NCBI RefSeq assembly: GCF_012933445.1
Contig: NZ_JABBNC010000017.1
Span: 62,001 to 126,000 of the forward strand
Reading direction: 5' to 3'
Origin: Actinoplanes sp. TBRC 11911
GTDB taxonomy: Bacteria; Actinomycetota; Actinomycetes; Mycobacteriales; Micromonosporaceae
DNA: 64,000 bases
Part shown: piece by piece, positions 26,301 through 33,959 of the stretch
Numbering within the stretch: position 1 is the first letter of the stretch
Layout: every line of letters starts with the position of its first letter
Notes under the pieces: model-generated
The model's input: the letters and a program-made list of their open reading frames with translations, nothing else
Databases searched by the model: none
Told to the model about the DNA's origin: nothing
Made by a program: the position numbers and the translations under genes

Positions 26301-29018
26301 CTGCTCCCCCGAGCCGAGGTTGCGGGCCGCGTTCTGCAGGCGTACATCCTTGGAGATCTGCGCGAGCTGATCGTCGATCCGGTTGTTGAGCGGCCGCGAC
26401 CGGTCCGGGGCGAACGCGGCGTCGCCGATCCGGGACTGGGTGTCGGCCACGTAGCTGCTGACCCGTTGGTCGTACAGCTCGATGAGCTTCTGCTCGTGGT
26501 ATTTCCAGCCCTTGAACTGCGCCAGGCTGTCCTGCCAGCTCTTGAGTTCGGCCGGCGGCAACGGGCTGTCACCGCGGCGCAGCGCCGCGGCGGAGAGTTC
26601 GTGGTCGGCCGCCTTCTGGTAGGCGGCCACCTTCGCCATGTCGGCGTCCTCCGGTGTCCGCAGCTTGCCGGCGAGCTTCTCGAGCGGGGTGTCGGCCGGC
26701 TTGTTCGCGCTGCCCAGCGCCTTGTCCACCGCCGCCGCCTTGGCCGACAGCTGGTCGTGCGGGCGGCCGCTCAGCCCGCCTTGGTCGATCCGGTCCGCGC
26801 GCAACGCGGCCAGCCGGTCGGCCAGGTCCTTGATGCCGATGTCGTCGGCGTCCGGCGTGGATCCGGGGCCCTGGTCGCCACCGTGCGAAGAGCCGCCACC
26901 CTGGGACTCGGCGGGTGGTTCCTCGCCCGGGGCCCGCTTCGCGCCCGCGGCGGCCGCGTCCTGCGCGCGCAGTTCCTGCAGATGCTGCCCAACCGTGGCG
27001 TCGTAGTCCTTGAGCAGGTGGTCCACGTCGCTCACCCGGCCGCCGGCGGCCGCCTTCTCGACCGCGACCGCCTTCTCCAGCCAGGTCACCTTGTCGATGC
27101 CCACCTCGGCCGGGCGCTGGTATCCGTCGTCGATGTGCTCCCGGAAATGTTGCAGCCGGCGACCGACCTGCAGCCGGTCGGCCGTGGCACGCAGTTTGGC
27201 CAGGTGCGCCGCGCCGTCGTTGAGGCGGCCGTCGTCGATGGCCGTCCGCACGTTCTGCGCCATCTCCTTGATGTCGCGCGGGGGCATGCCGGCGGACTCG
27301 GCGTCGGCGCGTGCCCGCGCAAGGCCGGCTTCGAGGTCCTTGGCCCCGTGGGTGACCGGCTTCGCGGTCGGCGCGGCCGGGAACCGGGACGCCAGGTCGT
27401 CACCGGCGCCGCCCTGACCCCGGCTCCCGGTCGGCGTTTCCCCCTCGTGGCCGGCGCCCTTGGGCTCGCCTCCGGACTCACCTCGGCCTGCGGACGACGG
27501 GGGTCGCTCGGCTCGGGCGGTGTCGAGCTGCTGCTGGAGTTGGTTGGCCCGTTGCTCGGCCACGAGCCGGCTGACCGGGCTCGACACCGGATCGCCGCCA
27601 CCGGACCGCACCGCTCCGCCGCCGGGTCGCTCGTCCAGACCGCCGGGGGCGACCCCCCGCTGGCCGGCCGCCGGGCCCTCGCCGGTGACCGATCGCGCGT
27701 CATCACCGCCGGTACCCCGCCCGTCGCCGGCAACCGTCCGCACGTCACTGCCGGCGGCTCCGCGGGCGCCCGCGCCGGAGCCGACACCGGCGTCCGGTCC
27801 GGTGCGCACGCCGTCCGGACGCGTCGACGCCGACACGCCGTCCGGACGCGTCCCGTCCTCGACCGGGCGGCCCGGCGGGGCGATGCCGCCCTGATCGGAA
27901 CGCCCCGGAAGGCTGACCCGGGACGAGCCGCCGCCGGAGGTGAGGCCGCCGTCGGACACCGACGTGGTCGTACCGGTGTGGTCTGTCGCTTTGTTGATGC
28001 CGTCGCCCTCATGGTCGAAGCGCAACGCGCCCCGCACGCCGACGTTCGACGGGTTCAGCCCGGGCAGCCCGTCCGGCCCGTGTCCGGTCAGGCTCGGCAG
28101 GCCACCACCTTCGCCGTGCGGGCCTGCCTCGCCGGGCGCGAATCCCGGGTGGGGATCGGGCAGCCCGCCGAAATCGCCGGCCGACTCACCCGCCGCCCGG
28201 GCGGCGGCCTTCGCCGCGGCGCCCGCGGCGGCCGCCTCCCGGATGCTCGGCCCGAAGATCACGCCACCGGCCGCGCCGGTCAGCACGCCGATGATGATGT
28301 CCTTCGCGGTGAAATGGATGTCCTGGTGAGCCGCCAGATCGCCGATCGCCTCGGACGCCAGCTGCGGTCCGATTCCGAGGCCGGCGCCGGTGATGGCGTC
28401 ACCGAGGCCGCGGCCCAGCGTGCCCAGCCACTCCACGCCCTCGAACACGGTGTCCAGCACACCGGCGATGAGGTCACCCAGTGCGCTCATCAGCTGAGCC
28501 ATGATCTCCGCGGTCGCCGGGATGAAGGACAGCGCGCCGAAGATGCCCAGGAAGAACAGGCCGAGCAGGGTGGTGATGACCTCGATGATGAAGTCCTTCT
28601 TCTCCTTCGCCCGTTGCTCTTCCAGGTTGATCGCGAACCAGTTGATCGACTCGCCGATGTTCCACAGCAGCCGGGCCGCGCTCGGCACCGTCGCGTGCTG
28701 GTCGGAGCCGGCCAGCAGGGTCATGAGCGGCTGAAGCGTGGTCGCCGCCGTGTTCGCGGCGGAGTTGCTGTCGCCGGACCAGACCACACCGTGGAAGCCG
28801 TCGTTGATGGTGTGGTGGGCGTACTCGTAAATCATGTCGCCGAGCTCGATGAACGCCCCGGCGTAGCGGTAGATCGCGTCGAAATCCGGCGGCTGTCCAT
28901 CGTGCTGCGTGCTCGTGGACCCACCGCCGGACGACGACCCGGATGACGACCCGCCGCCGGAGCCGGATCCCCCGCCGGTGTCCTTCGAGCCGGCGCCATC
29001 GGCGTTGTTGACGGACAT
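23373..29018 (-). CDS. Large WXG-like, repeat-rich type VII-associated protein (putative substrate/effector)
   Basis: 1881-aa protein. After a Ser/Gly-rich leader (10-40), residues 45-130 resemble a WXG100/PPE-like helical domain with a WSG turn (80-82). A hydrophobic segment lies near 140-165, and an Ala-rich helix near 250-275. A long low-complexity body follows with Pro/Gly/Asp, a DKPPV hexapeptide run, and three copies of a motif beginning LDGLRQ and ending FANAGK. The last 150 residues are more globular and unrecognised. The layout (N-terminal export domain, long disordered body, C-terminal module) is like polymorphic toxins of type VII systems, but no toxin fold is recognised and no immunity gene is obvious. 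Start ATG 29018 follows GGAAGGGAAG. Confidence 0.82.
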   Translation of the reverse strand: MSVNNADGAGSKDTGGGSGSGGGSSSGSSSGGGSTSTQHDGQPPDFDAIYRYAGAFIELGDMIYEYAHHTINDGFHGVVWSGDSNSAANTAATTLQPLMTLLAGSDQHATVPSAARLLWNIGESINWFAINLEEQRAKEKKDFIIEVITTLLGLFFLGIFGALSFIPATAEIMAQLMSALGDLIAGVLDTVFEGVEWLGTLGRGLGDAITGAGLGIGPQLASEAIGDLAAHQDIHFTAKDIIIGVLTGAAGGVIFGPSIREAAAAGAAAKAAARAAGESAGDFGGLPDPHPGFAPGEAGPHGEGGGLPSLTGHGPDGLPGLNPSNVGVRGALRFDHEGDGINKATDHTGTTTSVSDGGLTSGGGSSRVSLPGRSDQGGIAPPGRPVEDGTRPDGVSASTRPDGVRTGPDAGVGSGAGARGAAGSDVRTVAGDGRGTGGDDARSVTGEGPAAGQRGVAPGGLDERPGGGAVRSGGGDPVSSPVSRLVAEQRANQLQQQLDTARAERPPSSAGRGESGGEPKGAGHEGETPTGSRGQGGAGDDLASRFPAAPTAKPVTHGAKDLEAGLARARADAESAGMPPRDIKEMAQNVRTAIDDGRLNDGAAHLAKLRATADRLQVGRRLQHFREHIDDGYQRPAEVGIDKVTWLEKAVAVEKAAAGGRVSDVDHLLKDYDATVGQHLQELRAQDAAAAGAKRAPGEEPPAESQGGGSSHGGDQGPGSTPDADDIGIKDLADRLAALRADRIDQGGLSGRPHDQLSAKAAAVDKALGSANKPADTPLEKLAGKLRTPEDADMAKVAAYQKAADHELSAAALRRGDSPLPPAELKSWQDSLAQFKGWKYHEQKLIELYDQRVSSYVADTQSRIGDAAFAPDRSRPLNNRIDDQLAQISKDVRLQNAARNLGSGEQAKPEPLVAKPEPEPVAAKPDLDLDGLRQHRIDHFENAGKGTVEVAPEPAPSSGGRAGDADLDGLRQRRFDHFANAGKATTEVPVEPEPRPSAGPGADTHPAGTSLRADHYAKLSPPVVDVRAEMALVDKGAGRVEGTDLDGLRQRRFDHFANAGKETAQVEPGSTGGSRPDPAPPVRDTGTPPADVPLSRQVFRVDSSGKVSLADLGKKPTFPGKGHTLGGDEVDGPPAAGPRPDDGHAYFTIDPKSGEATPVHVRNDEIIKDVRPAGGSASPDGRGGTGSKVTVFKGDSWNVETVPHLGPGETRPAAPEVPKSTDFQILRRSKDDGSVDLLTYKHAPVRPGAGDPDAIDPGFEFHPIDSAEGVWSDARAFGTPSRVEHVVSGKGGAAHGVLVQGDDGRWQPVRSEAAGAKPEQPQVSFFRPDSDGGGLRPVTVKDTASELTFVDVRTDGGVRVTKFGVHSDDLPNLRIDHDNELVNVVPAKVSPDQLVVDPKTGDLTLRTPVPEGDRPGGSAGGPPGGRPGPGGGRRLGGGLGQRGASDGSHTVAAPKRTLVLKAQADEHAPPPAPEKTAAPKPDTAPPPTGEAERPGAAGTGARPGAGATGARPGPSAGGSRTVPPSRSVVADKPPVADKPPVTDKPPVTDKPPVTDKAPVTDKAPVTDGVPGRVGAPGSLSLEDGHVLRLVEARPGGESRYELRDLDDRPVNLAADGLRLRAPQTPEGPLYLRLVDGHPDGTPLYHVVGADGRPVPLLEPDGDRVVYRPPALRLRGHDGPQQPGPGSPATPEPQRATPEPNPVRAETKGSGMHHPEVPPPPGHELTPAAPPGRDVRLIANLTTRVVGYQPADGHGVLQALLKERFFEVVKLKGATGDAPGAFYGIDWLLRDHNGAGPGWKATPTWRAVKVAARTAGYGGLTLFPPGRQGSAIFLHNGRDDVVRVFEVGPDGQHRVTELDQYASTHPAPAAVAAIDQCGEVHA
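24323..24430 (-). repeat. 18-bp tandem repeat, 6 units, coding for DKPPV-type hexapeptides
   Basis: Units begin at 24323, 24341, 24359, 24377, 24395 and 24413, each 18 bp with few substitutions. On the minus strand they encode a DK[PA]PV[TA] hexapeptide inside the 1881-aa protein. The low divergence suggests recent expansion and possible length variation between strains. Confidence 0.88.
25836..26238 (-). repeat. Three dispersed in-frame copies of a motif of about 18 codons
   Basis: Copies at about 25836-25890, 26071-26124 and 26185-26238 encode nearly the same helical motif (starts LDGLRQ, contains DHF, ends NAGK) in the 1881-aa protein. A weaker fourth copy (LRADHYAKL) lies near 25950-25990. 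They look like a repeated binding or packing motif separated by Pro/Glu linkers. Confidence 0.8.
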
Positions 29019-29112
29019 ACCGGCTTCCCTTCCGCGATGAACCTGCGGACGGGAACGCGCCGGAGCGGCATTACTTCATCGGGGTGCCCCTTGTCACAGC
29101 CCGATGGAAGGT

Positions 29113-29568
29113 TTAGACCTCAACGATCGGCGGGGTCAGATCGCCACTCGATCCGCCGTCACTGCCGGGGGTGCCGCCGGCCAGGATGGTCATGAGCTCG
29201 TCGTGCAGCTTCGTCCACGATTGCTGGACGACGACCTCGGTCTGGTTGTAGGTGTAGGCGGCGGTCCGCACACTCTCGACTATGCGGTTCAGCACACCGC
29301 GCTCCGGGTCTTCGGTGGTGCCGAAGATGCTGTTGGACACCTGGGTCCAGTGGTCGAGGAGCTGCTGCGCCTCCTGCTGGGCGTCGCCCGACCAGCTGAT
29401 CTGGAGACTCGCCATCGCGTCAACGATCTTGTTGAGCGCGTCGCCGAGGGCGTCCATCTTGTCCTTGATGGTGTGCGCGGCGAGCATGTGCAGCTCACCG
29501 ACGCGCATGCTGACGCGTCCCACACCGGAATCGATGTAGGTGTGCCCGTCGGGCACCGGGCCGGTCAC
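29113..29568 (-). CDS. WXG100-like protein with extended tail
   Basis: 151-aa ESX-type protein. Helices surround the WSG turn (W59-S60-G61), and a second helical stretch (about 70-130) ends in a Gly/Ser/Asp-rich tail. The GTG start at 29568 overlaps the stop of the upstream gene (GTGA), so the two are co-translated. It is longer than a classic 100-aa member. It probably pairs with the 188-aa protein encoded just before it. Confidence 0.83.
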   Translation of the reverse strand: MTGPVPDGHTYIDSGVGRVSMRVGELHMLAAHTIKDKMDALGDALNKIVDAMASLQISWSGDAQQEAQQLLDHWTQVSNSIFGTTEDPERGVLNRIVESVRTAAYTYNQTEVVVQQSWTKLHDELMTILAGGTPGSDGGSSGDLTPPIVEV

Positions 29569-30131
29569 GCGCCGGTCCTCGGCGTCAGCGGCAGCAACGG
29601 ATCGAGTTCCGTTTTCACCCGATCCATGGCGCCCACCGGGGAGACGGGCAAGGTCGGAGTCGACGTCGCGGCCACCCGGTCGCCGACCACCCGGTCGTCC
29701 TGGTTCGCGTCGCCGCCATCGGCGTCGTCCCCGGTGGAGGAGCCATCGGACGAGCTGTCGGACGAGGAGCCGTCAGACGATCCGCCGGCGGAGTTGTCCG
29801 TCGAGCCGTCGCCACCGGACGAATCCGCCGTCAGATTCCGCACGGCCTGGGCCTCGACCTCGAGGTAGTCGTTGTACGTGATCCGCATCCGCTGCAGGAT
29901 CGAAGCGAGCGTCTCGTTCAGGTCGTCGGCGCTCGTCTTGTACGCCGTACGCAGCGGATCGAACGTCAACGCCGCCGGCGAGAGCCACAGATCACTGACC
30001 GTGCGGAAGTCCTGATCGATGCCGTCCAGCATCTCCTGGACGATCTTGCTCTGCGCGGCGACCACGTCGATCGCGTCGCTGAACTCCGCCATCAGCACCT
30101 TGTACTGCGCCAGCGTGACTTCCTCGGCCAC
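29565..30131 (-). CDS. ESAT-6-like protein with Ser/Asp/Gly-rich tail
   Basis: 188-aa protein, first gene of the type VII operon. Residues 1-115 are helical, with a Trp turn LWLSP (W49) at the position of the WXG motif, so the Gly is missing. After about residue 120 there is a low-complexity tail rich in Ser, Asp and Gly. I chose GTG 30131 because GGAGG lies about 9 bp upstream on this strand. The frame stays open further upstream, but that part is not protein-like and overlaps the divergent spacer. It overlaps the next WXG gene by 4 bp. Confidence 0.75.
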   Translation of the reverse strand: MAEEVTLAQYKVLMAEFSDAIDVVAAQSKIVQEMLDGIDQDFRTVSDLWLSPAALTFDPLRTAYKTSADDLNETLASILQRMRITYNDYLEVEAQAVRNLTADSSGGDGSTDNSAGGSSDGSSSDSSSDGSSTGDDADGGDANQDDRVVGDRVAATSTPTLPVSPVGAMDRVKTELDPLLPLTPRTGA

Positions 30132-30143
30132 GATGCACCACCT

Positions 30144-30175
30144 CCGCCGCGCGACCCTAGATCTTCGCGCGGCGG
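30144..30175. promoter_or_regulatory. 11-bp inverted repeat in the divergent spacer, next to the ribosome site
   Basis: Perfect arms at 30144-30154 and 30165-30175 with a 10-nt centre. It lies 13 bp upstream of the first type VII operon gene, and its near arm touches the GGAGG ribosome site, so it could be an operator for both divergent genes or a 5' hairpin controlling translation of the operon. Confidence 0.6.
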
Positions 30176-30236
30176 TAGGCCAGGTCCGCATTCGGAGACG
30201 TACGGGCAAAGATCGTGTCCGGGGCATCATGGGGGC

Positions 30237-31070
30237 ATGCCCGCGACGTGGTCCCGCTACGACGACCAGCCACTGCCCAACCCGAAGGACGGCCAGGGCG
30301 GCGATCCGCCACCGGCGCACGCCCCGGCACCGAACCTGAAGATGAACTGGTGGAACCCGCACGTCCCGACCCCGCCGCCCGCGCACGGCAGCGGTGGCAG
30401 CGGTTCCACCGGCGGCGGTTCCGGTGGCGGAAACGGCGGAAGCGGCGGAAGCGGCGCCGGCGGCGGTTCCGCCGGCGGAAACAAAGGCACCGACCCTGCC
30501 ACCGCCGATCCGGACAGCAACTACTGGAATCCGCAGGCCGTGCCGGTGCTGCCCGGCATGCCGAATCTGCCGACGTCGCACGACTACGACCACGTCGAGG
30601 TGAACACCGAGGCGATGGCGGCGTACGAGCAGAACATCCTCACCACCGCGATGTCCCTCGTCGGCACGTACACCTACCTGCGGAACCAGTCGCAGACCAT
30701 CTTCGACCAGCCGATCTGGGGGCGCGGCGAGGGCAACTGGTCCAAGCCGTCGGCGAAGGCCGTGGAGGACGGCGCGGATCCGACGTCGAATTTCATCCCC
30801 ACGGACTCGGCGGTCGAGGCCGAGAAATTCGCCGAGGCGATGGCGCCGGCCCAGCAGGGCGCGTTGCAGGGCGCCGCCGACATGCTCGTGCTCAGCGGCC
30901 TGTTCATCGAGATGCTGGACGCCACCATCACGAGCTACGCCCAGATGGACATGATGACCATCTTCCCCGACCCGAAGGAGCTGCAGGCCGAGGGCGCCTT
31001 CGACGACACCGGGATCGGCGCCGCGCTGAAGGGCATCGAGGATCAGTGGGCGGGCAAGGGTGGATCCTGA
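30237..31070 (+). CDS. Pro/Gly-rich type VII-associated protein (PPE/Esp-like), unknown
   Basis: 277-aa protein divergent from the type VII operon. Residues 1-55 are Pro-rich with repeated WNP motifs, 56-85 are a Gly/Ser run, and 90-277 are mostly helical, like the helical bundle of WXG/PPE-type substrates. No signal peptide. The ATG at 30237 follows a G-rich stretch (GGGGG). It shares its promoter region with the large operon and converges with the YbaB-like gene, with one base between the stops. No family is recognised for certain; a secreted substrate or surface component is an inference from context. Confidence 0.75.
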   Translation: MPATWSRYDDQPLPNPKDGQGGDPPPAHAPAPNLKMNWWNPHVPTPPPAHGSGGSGSTGGGSGGGNGGSGGSGAGGGSAGGNKGTDPATADPDSNYWNPQAVPVLPGMPNLPTSHDYDHVEVNTEAMAAYEQNILTTAMSLVGTYTYLRNQSQTIFDQPIWGRGEGNWSKPSAKAVEDGADPTSNFIPTDSAVEAEKFAEAMAPAQQGALQGAADMLVLSGLFIEMLDATITSYAQMDMMTIFPDPKELQAEGAFDDTGIGAALKGIEDQWAGKGGS

Positions 31071-31071
31071 T

Positions 31072-31392
31072 TCACCGGAGAAAATTCCGGATCTCGGTCA
31101 CCGCGTCGTTCATCGGCGCGGTACGGGAGCCGAGAAACTCGGCCGACTGGTCCTCGGCCCGCCGGATCGCCGCTAACACCTGGTTGGCGACGTAGACGTT
31201 GTCGTGATTCAGCACGCTCGGATCCATGTCGAGCCCGGCGATACGACCGCCACGCATCGTCACGCGAACGGCACCGTCCGGCGAAACACCGGACACTTCC
31301 GCGCGGTCGTATTCCGCGCGGATGCTCTGGGTGTCCGCGGTGAACCGGCGAACCCGGTCGGCCAGCTGGCGGAATTCCTCGGGAGAAGGCAC
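31072..31392 (-). CDS. YbaB/EbfC-family DNA-binding protein
   Basis: 106-aa protein with the YbaB/EbfC pattern: a helical N-terminus, central strands (VRVTMRGGRIAGLDMDPS) and a C-terminal helix with alternating charge. The family are small dimeric nucleoid-associated proteins; relatives (EspL-like) are often found inside type VII loci. Start GTG 31392, with no strong ribosome site seen. It is convergent with the Pro/Gly-rich gene. A role in regulating or stabilising the secretion locus is inferred from context. Confidence 0.8.
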   Translation of the reverse strand: MPSPEEFRQLADRVRRFTADTQSIRAEYDRAEVSGVSPDGAVRVTMRGGRIAGLDMDPSVLNHDNVYVANQVLAAIRRAEDQSAEFLGSRTAPMNDAVTEIRNFLR

Positions 31393-31461
31393 CCCGGCAG
31401 TCTGGATCCCGGCTTCGCCGGCTCACCCGTACGGAGGCCGGAATGTCACGTCGGTCACGGC

Positions 31462-33042
31462 TCAGTCGGTACCCCACGTGCCGTCCGTCAGCCAACGGCG
31501 CAGCAGGTCCTTGCGGACTTTCCCGGCCGAGTTCCGGGGCAGCTTGTCGACCACCTCGAGGCGTACGGGCTGGTACCAATCGGTCATGCCGGCGGCCGTG
31601 AGGAAGGCCTGGATCTCGGCCAAGCTGGGCGGCGCGGCGGAGACGATCACCGCGCAGGCCTGGTCGTCGCCGAAGCCCACCACCGCCACGTCATCGATCG
31701 CCGGATGCTCCAGCAGCTGACTCTCCACATCGTTCACCGGGATCATGAACAGGCCACCGATCCGGTCGGCGACGCGGCCGATGATGCGGATGCCGCCGCG
31801 GCCGTCGGGGATCGCGTGGTCGCCGGTGTCGTACCAGCCGTCGTCGTGCGCCGCCAGCACGTTGAGGTCGCCACTGTCGCGCCCCAGCGTCGCCAGGGTG
31901 ACGCCGGCCCCGCGGACGAACAGACGCGCCGGCTGTTCGCGGGAGACCGGGCCGGACGACGACCGCAGGTCGATGGAAAGGCCCGACCCCGGCGAGCCGT
32001 CACTGTAGGCACCCCAGTCGTCCGGATCGGACGCGCGGGTCCACGTCTGCGCGGCCACCTCGGTCATCCCCCACAGGGTGCGCAACGGCAGCCCCAGCGC
32101 GGCGGGCATCTCCCGGACCAGCCGCTGCGGAATCGTGGTCGCCCCGGTCACCAGCAGCCGCAACGCGGGCAGCGGCCCGGGCGAACGCGCAAGAATGTCG
32201 TGCAGGAACGTCGGAGCCGCGAACATCACCGTGGTGCCGGTCTCGCGCAGCAGCCGCACCCCGGCCTCGCCGGTCCACCTGTCCAGGATCACCGAGGCGG
32301 CCCCGGCCAGCAGCGGCATCGTGATGCCGTACAGGGTGCCGCCGATGAAGGTCAGAGCGTGCGGGATGAACATGGTGTCGTCCGGGCCGATGTTCTCGGC
32401 CTCGGCGATCGGCCGGATGCCGGCGTAGATGGTGTTGAAGCTGTGCAGCACGCCCTTCGGCTCGCCCGAGGTGCCCGAGGTGAAGAAGATGAGGGCCAGC
32501 CGGTCCGGATCCTCGAGGGCCGGGTCGAGGTCCACCGTGGCGGACGACCGCTCGAAGAAATCCAACCCGACCCGATGCGCCGACGGCGGGGCCAGCAGCT
32601 CCAGCGCGGCGGCGTGGTCGAAGCCCGCCCACGAGTCGATGGTGATGCACACCTTGGGCTCGACCCGCGCGAAGATCCGGGACAGCTCGCGCGCCCGCAG
32701 CGTGGGCAGCAACGGCACGGTCACGGCGCCGAGCCGCGCGCAGGCGAGCATCAGCGCGCTGACCTGCCACACGTTCGGCAACCAGACGGCCACCCGGTCA
32801 CCCGGCCCGACGCCCAGTTCGCCTAACGCCCCGGCGAAGCGTTCCACGTACGTCGCGTACTCCCGCCAGGAAAGACGGCCCGCGACCCCGTCTCGATAGT
32901 GGATGATCGCGGTGGCGTCGGGTCGTTCCCGCCGCCAGCGCCGCAGGTCGGCGATCGGTCCTTCGCTGCGCCACAGGCCGGCCGCGTGATAGCGCTCGAC
33001 GAGGGCGTCCGGCGCCCGGAACTCTCCCAGTTGATCGGTCAC
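31462..33042 (-). CDS. AMP-dependent acyl-CoA synthetase/ligase
   Basis: 526-aa adenylate-forming ligase that activates a carboxylic acid to an acyl-AMP and then an acyl-CoA. Motifs: P-loop TSGTSGEPKG (about 188-197), LWGMTE, the YDTGD motif, and the C-terminal lysine in PRNSAGK (Lys508). The layout is nearest to cyclohexanecarboxylate or medium-chain acyl-CoA ligases; the substrate cannot be read. Start GTG 33042. It is divergent from a GNAT gene, with two overlapping inverted repeats in the spacer that may control it. Confidence 0.9.
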   Translation of the reverse strand: MTDQLGEFRAPDALVERYHAAGLWRSEGPIADLRRWRRERPDATAIIHYRDGVAGRLSWREYATYVERFAGALGELGVGPGDRVAVWLPNVWQVSALMLACARLGAVTVPLLPTLRARELSRIFARVEPKVCITIDSWAGFDHAAALELLAPPSAHRVGLDFFERSSATVDLDPALEDPDRLALIFFTSGTSGEPKGVLHSFNTIYAGIRPIAEAENIGPDDTMFIPHALTFIGGTLYGITMPLLAGAASVILDRWTGEAGVRLLRETGTTVMFAAPTFLHDILARSPGPLPALRLLVTGATTIPQRLVREMPAALGLPLRTLWGMTEVAAQTWTRASDPDDWGAYSDGSPGSGLSIDLRSSSGPVSREQPARLFVRGAGVTLATLGRDSGDLNVLAAHDDGWYDTGDHAIPDGRGGIRIIGRVADRIGGLFMIPVNDVESQLLEHPAIDDVAVVGFGDDQACAVIVSAAPPSLAEIQAFLTAAGMTDWYQPVRLEVVDKLPRNSAGKVRKDLLRRWLTDGTWGTD

Positions 33043-33063
33043 GCAACCAGAACGGCGCCAAGA

Positions 33064-33087
33064 TCACCTTGGTTCAGGTGACCAAGG
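33064..33087. promoter_or_regulatory. Overlapping inverted repeats between divergent genes (putative operator)
   Basis: TCACCT-N6-AGGTGA at 33064-33081 overlaps CCTTGGT-N7-ACCAAGG at 33067-33087, both with perfect arms. They sit in the 59 bp between the ligase start (33042) and the ATG at 33102, a good place for an operator acting on both. Confidence 0.5.
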
Positions 33088-33101
33088 GCACAGCACCGGA
33101 A

Positions 33102-33959
33102 ATGAATTCGCGGGTCCCCCGGGCGTTGGCCGGAGTTATGGAGAGCCTGTCAGCCGCGGAGGCCGAGGCCGTCGAGGCCGAGTTCATGTACCAGTACGAG
33201 GCCGCCATGCCGGCCCACGACCAGGAAGTCCTCGGCATCGCGACGCGGCGGCTGAGCGGTGGCGTCGTGCTGTCCGCGCGCACCGACCCCAGCCGCTACT
33301 GGAGCAAGGCACTGGGGCTCGGCTTCGAGGAACCGGTCACCGCCGACCTGATCGACCAGGTCCTCGACGTCTACCGCGCCGAGGACAACCCGCGCGCGGT
33401 GCTGCAGATCGCGCCCGAGGTGCTCCCGGACGACTGGGAGTGGATCGCCCGCACGCGTGGCCTGACCGCGCGCGGACGGGTCGCCAAGTTCGCGGCCCCG
33501 ATCGGCGACCTCGCCCCGCCCGGCACCACCGGCCTGCGGATCGCCCCGGTCACCAAGGACGACGCCGAGCCGTGGGCCACCGTGGTGCGGGAGAGCTTCG
33601 GCTTCCCGCCGGAGGGCAATCAGGGTCTCTTCGCCGCCGCTTGCGGTCATCCCCAATTCTTCCCGTACGCGGCGTGGGACGGCGACACCATCGTCGGCGG
33701 CGCGAATTTGTTCGTCCACGGCGGCATCGCGTCGCTGAACTCGGACGGCACGGCGGCGGTGAGCCGGGGTCGTGGCGCGCAGTCGGCGCTGATCGCCGCA
33801 CGCATCGCCAAGGCCCGCGAGCTCGGCTGCCGCTGGGTGGTGGCGGAGACCGGGCAGCCGGCCGACGGGGAATCGAACCCGTCGTACAACAACATGCTGC
33901 GCGCCGGGCTCAAGGTGATCTACGTGCGGCGCAACTACCTCTGGAGGAACGAGCGGTGA
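33102..33959 (+). CDS. GNAT-family N-acetyltransferase
   Basis: 285 aa from ATG 33102; the frame extends to TTG 33069, but that part overlaps the inverted repeats, so I prefer 33102 (uncertain). The C-terminal half has a GNAT fold: a strand with VGGANLFVHGG, then the acetyl-CoA loop region SRGRGAQSALIAARIAKA and a final strand with NNMLRAGL. The N-terminal half looks like a degenerate, related GNAT domain. Substrate unknown. The M20 peptidase starts inside its stop, so the two form an operon. Confidence 0.8.
   Translation: MNSRVPRALAGVMESLSAAEAEAVEAEFMYQYEAAMPAHDQEVLGIATRRLSGGVVLSARTDPSRYWSKALGLGFEEPVTADLIDQVLDVYRAEDNPRAVLQIAPEVLPDDWEWIARTRGLTARGRVAKFAAPIGDLAPPGTTGLRIAPVTKDDAEPWATVVRESFGFPPEGNQGLFAAACGHPQFFPYAAWDGDTIVGGANLFVHGGIASLNSDGTAAVSRGRGAQSALIAARIAKARELGCRWVVAETGQPADGESNPSYNNMLRAGLKVIYVRRNYLWRNER

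Noticed and set aside
24084..28946. A 1620-codon open frame on the plus strand
   Set aside because: Antisense to the 1881-aa protein; composition is Arg/Val/Gly-rich and not protein-like, while the minus strand has a WSG domain, repeats and a ribosome site.
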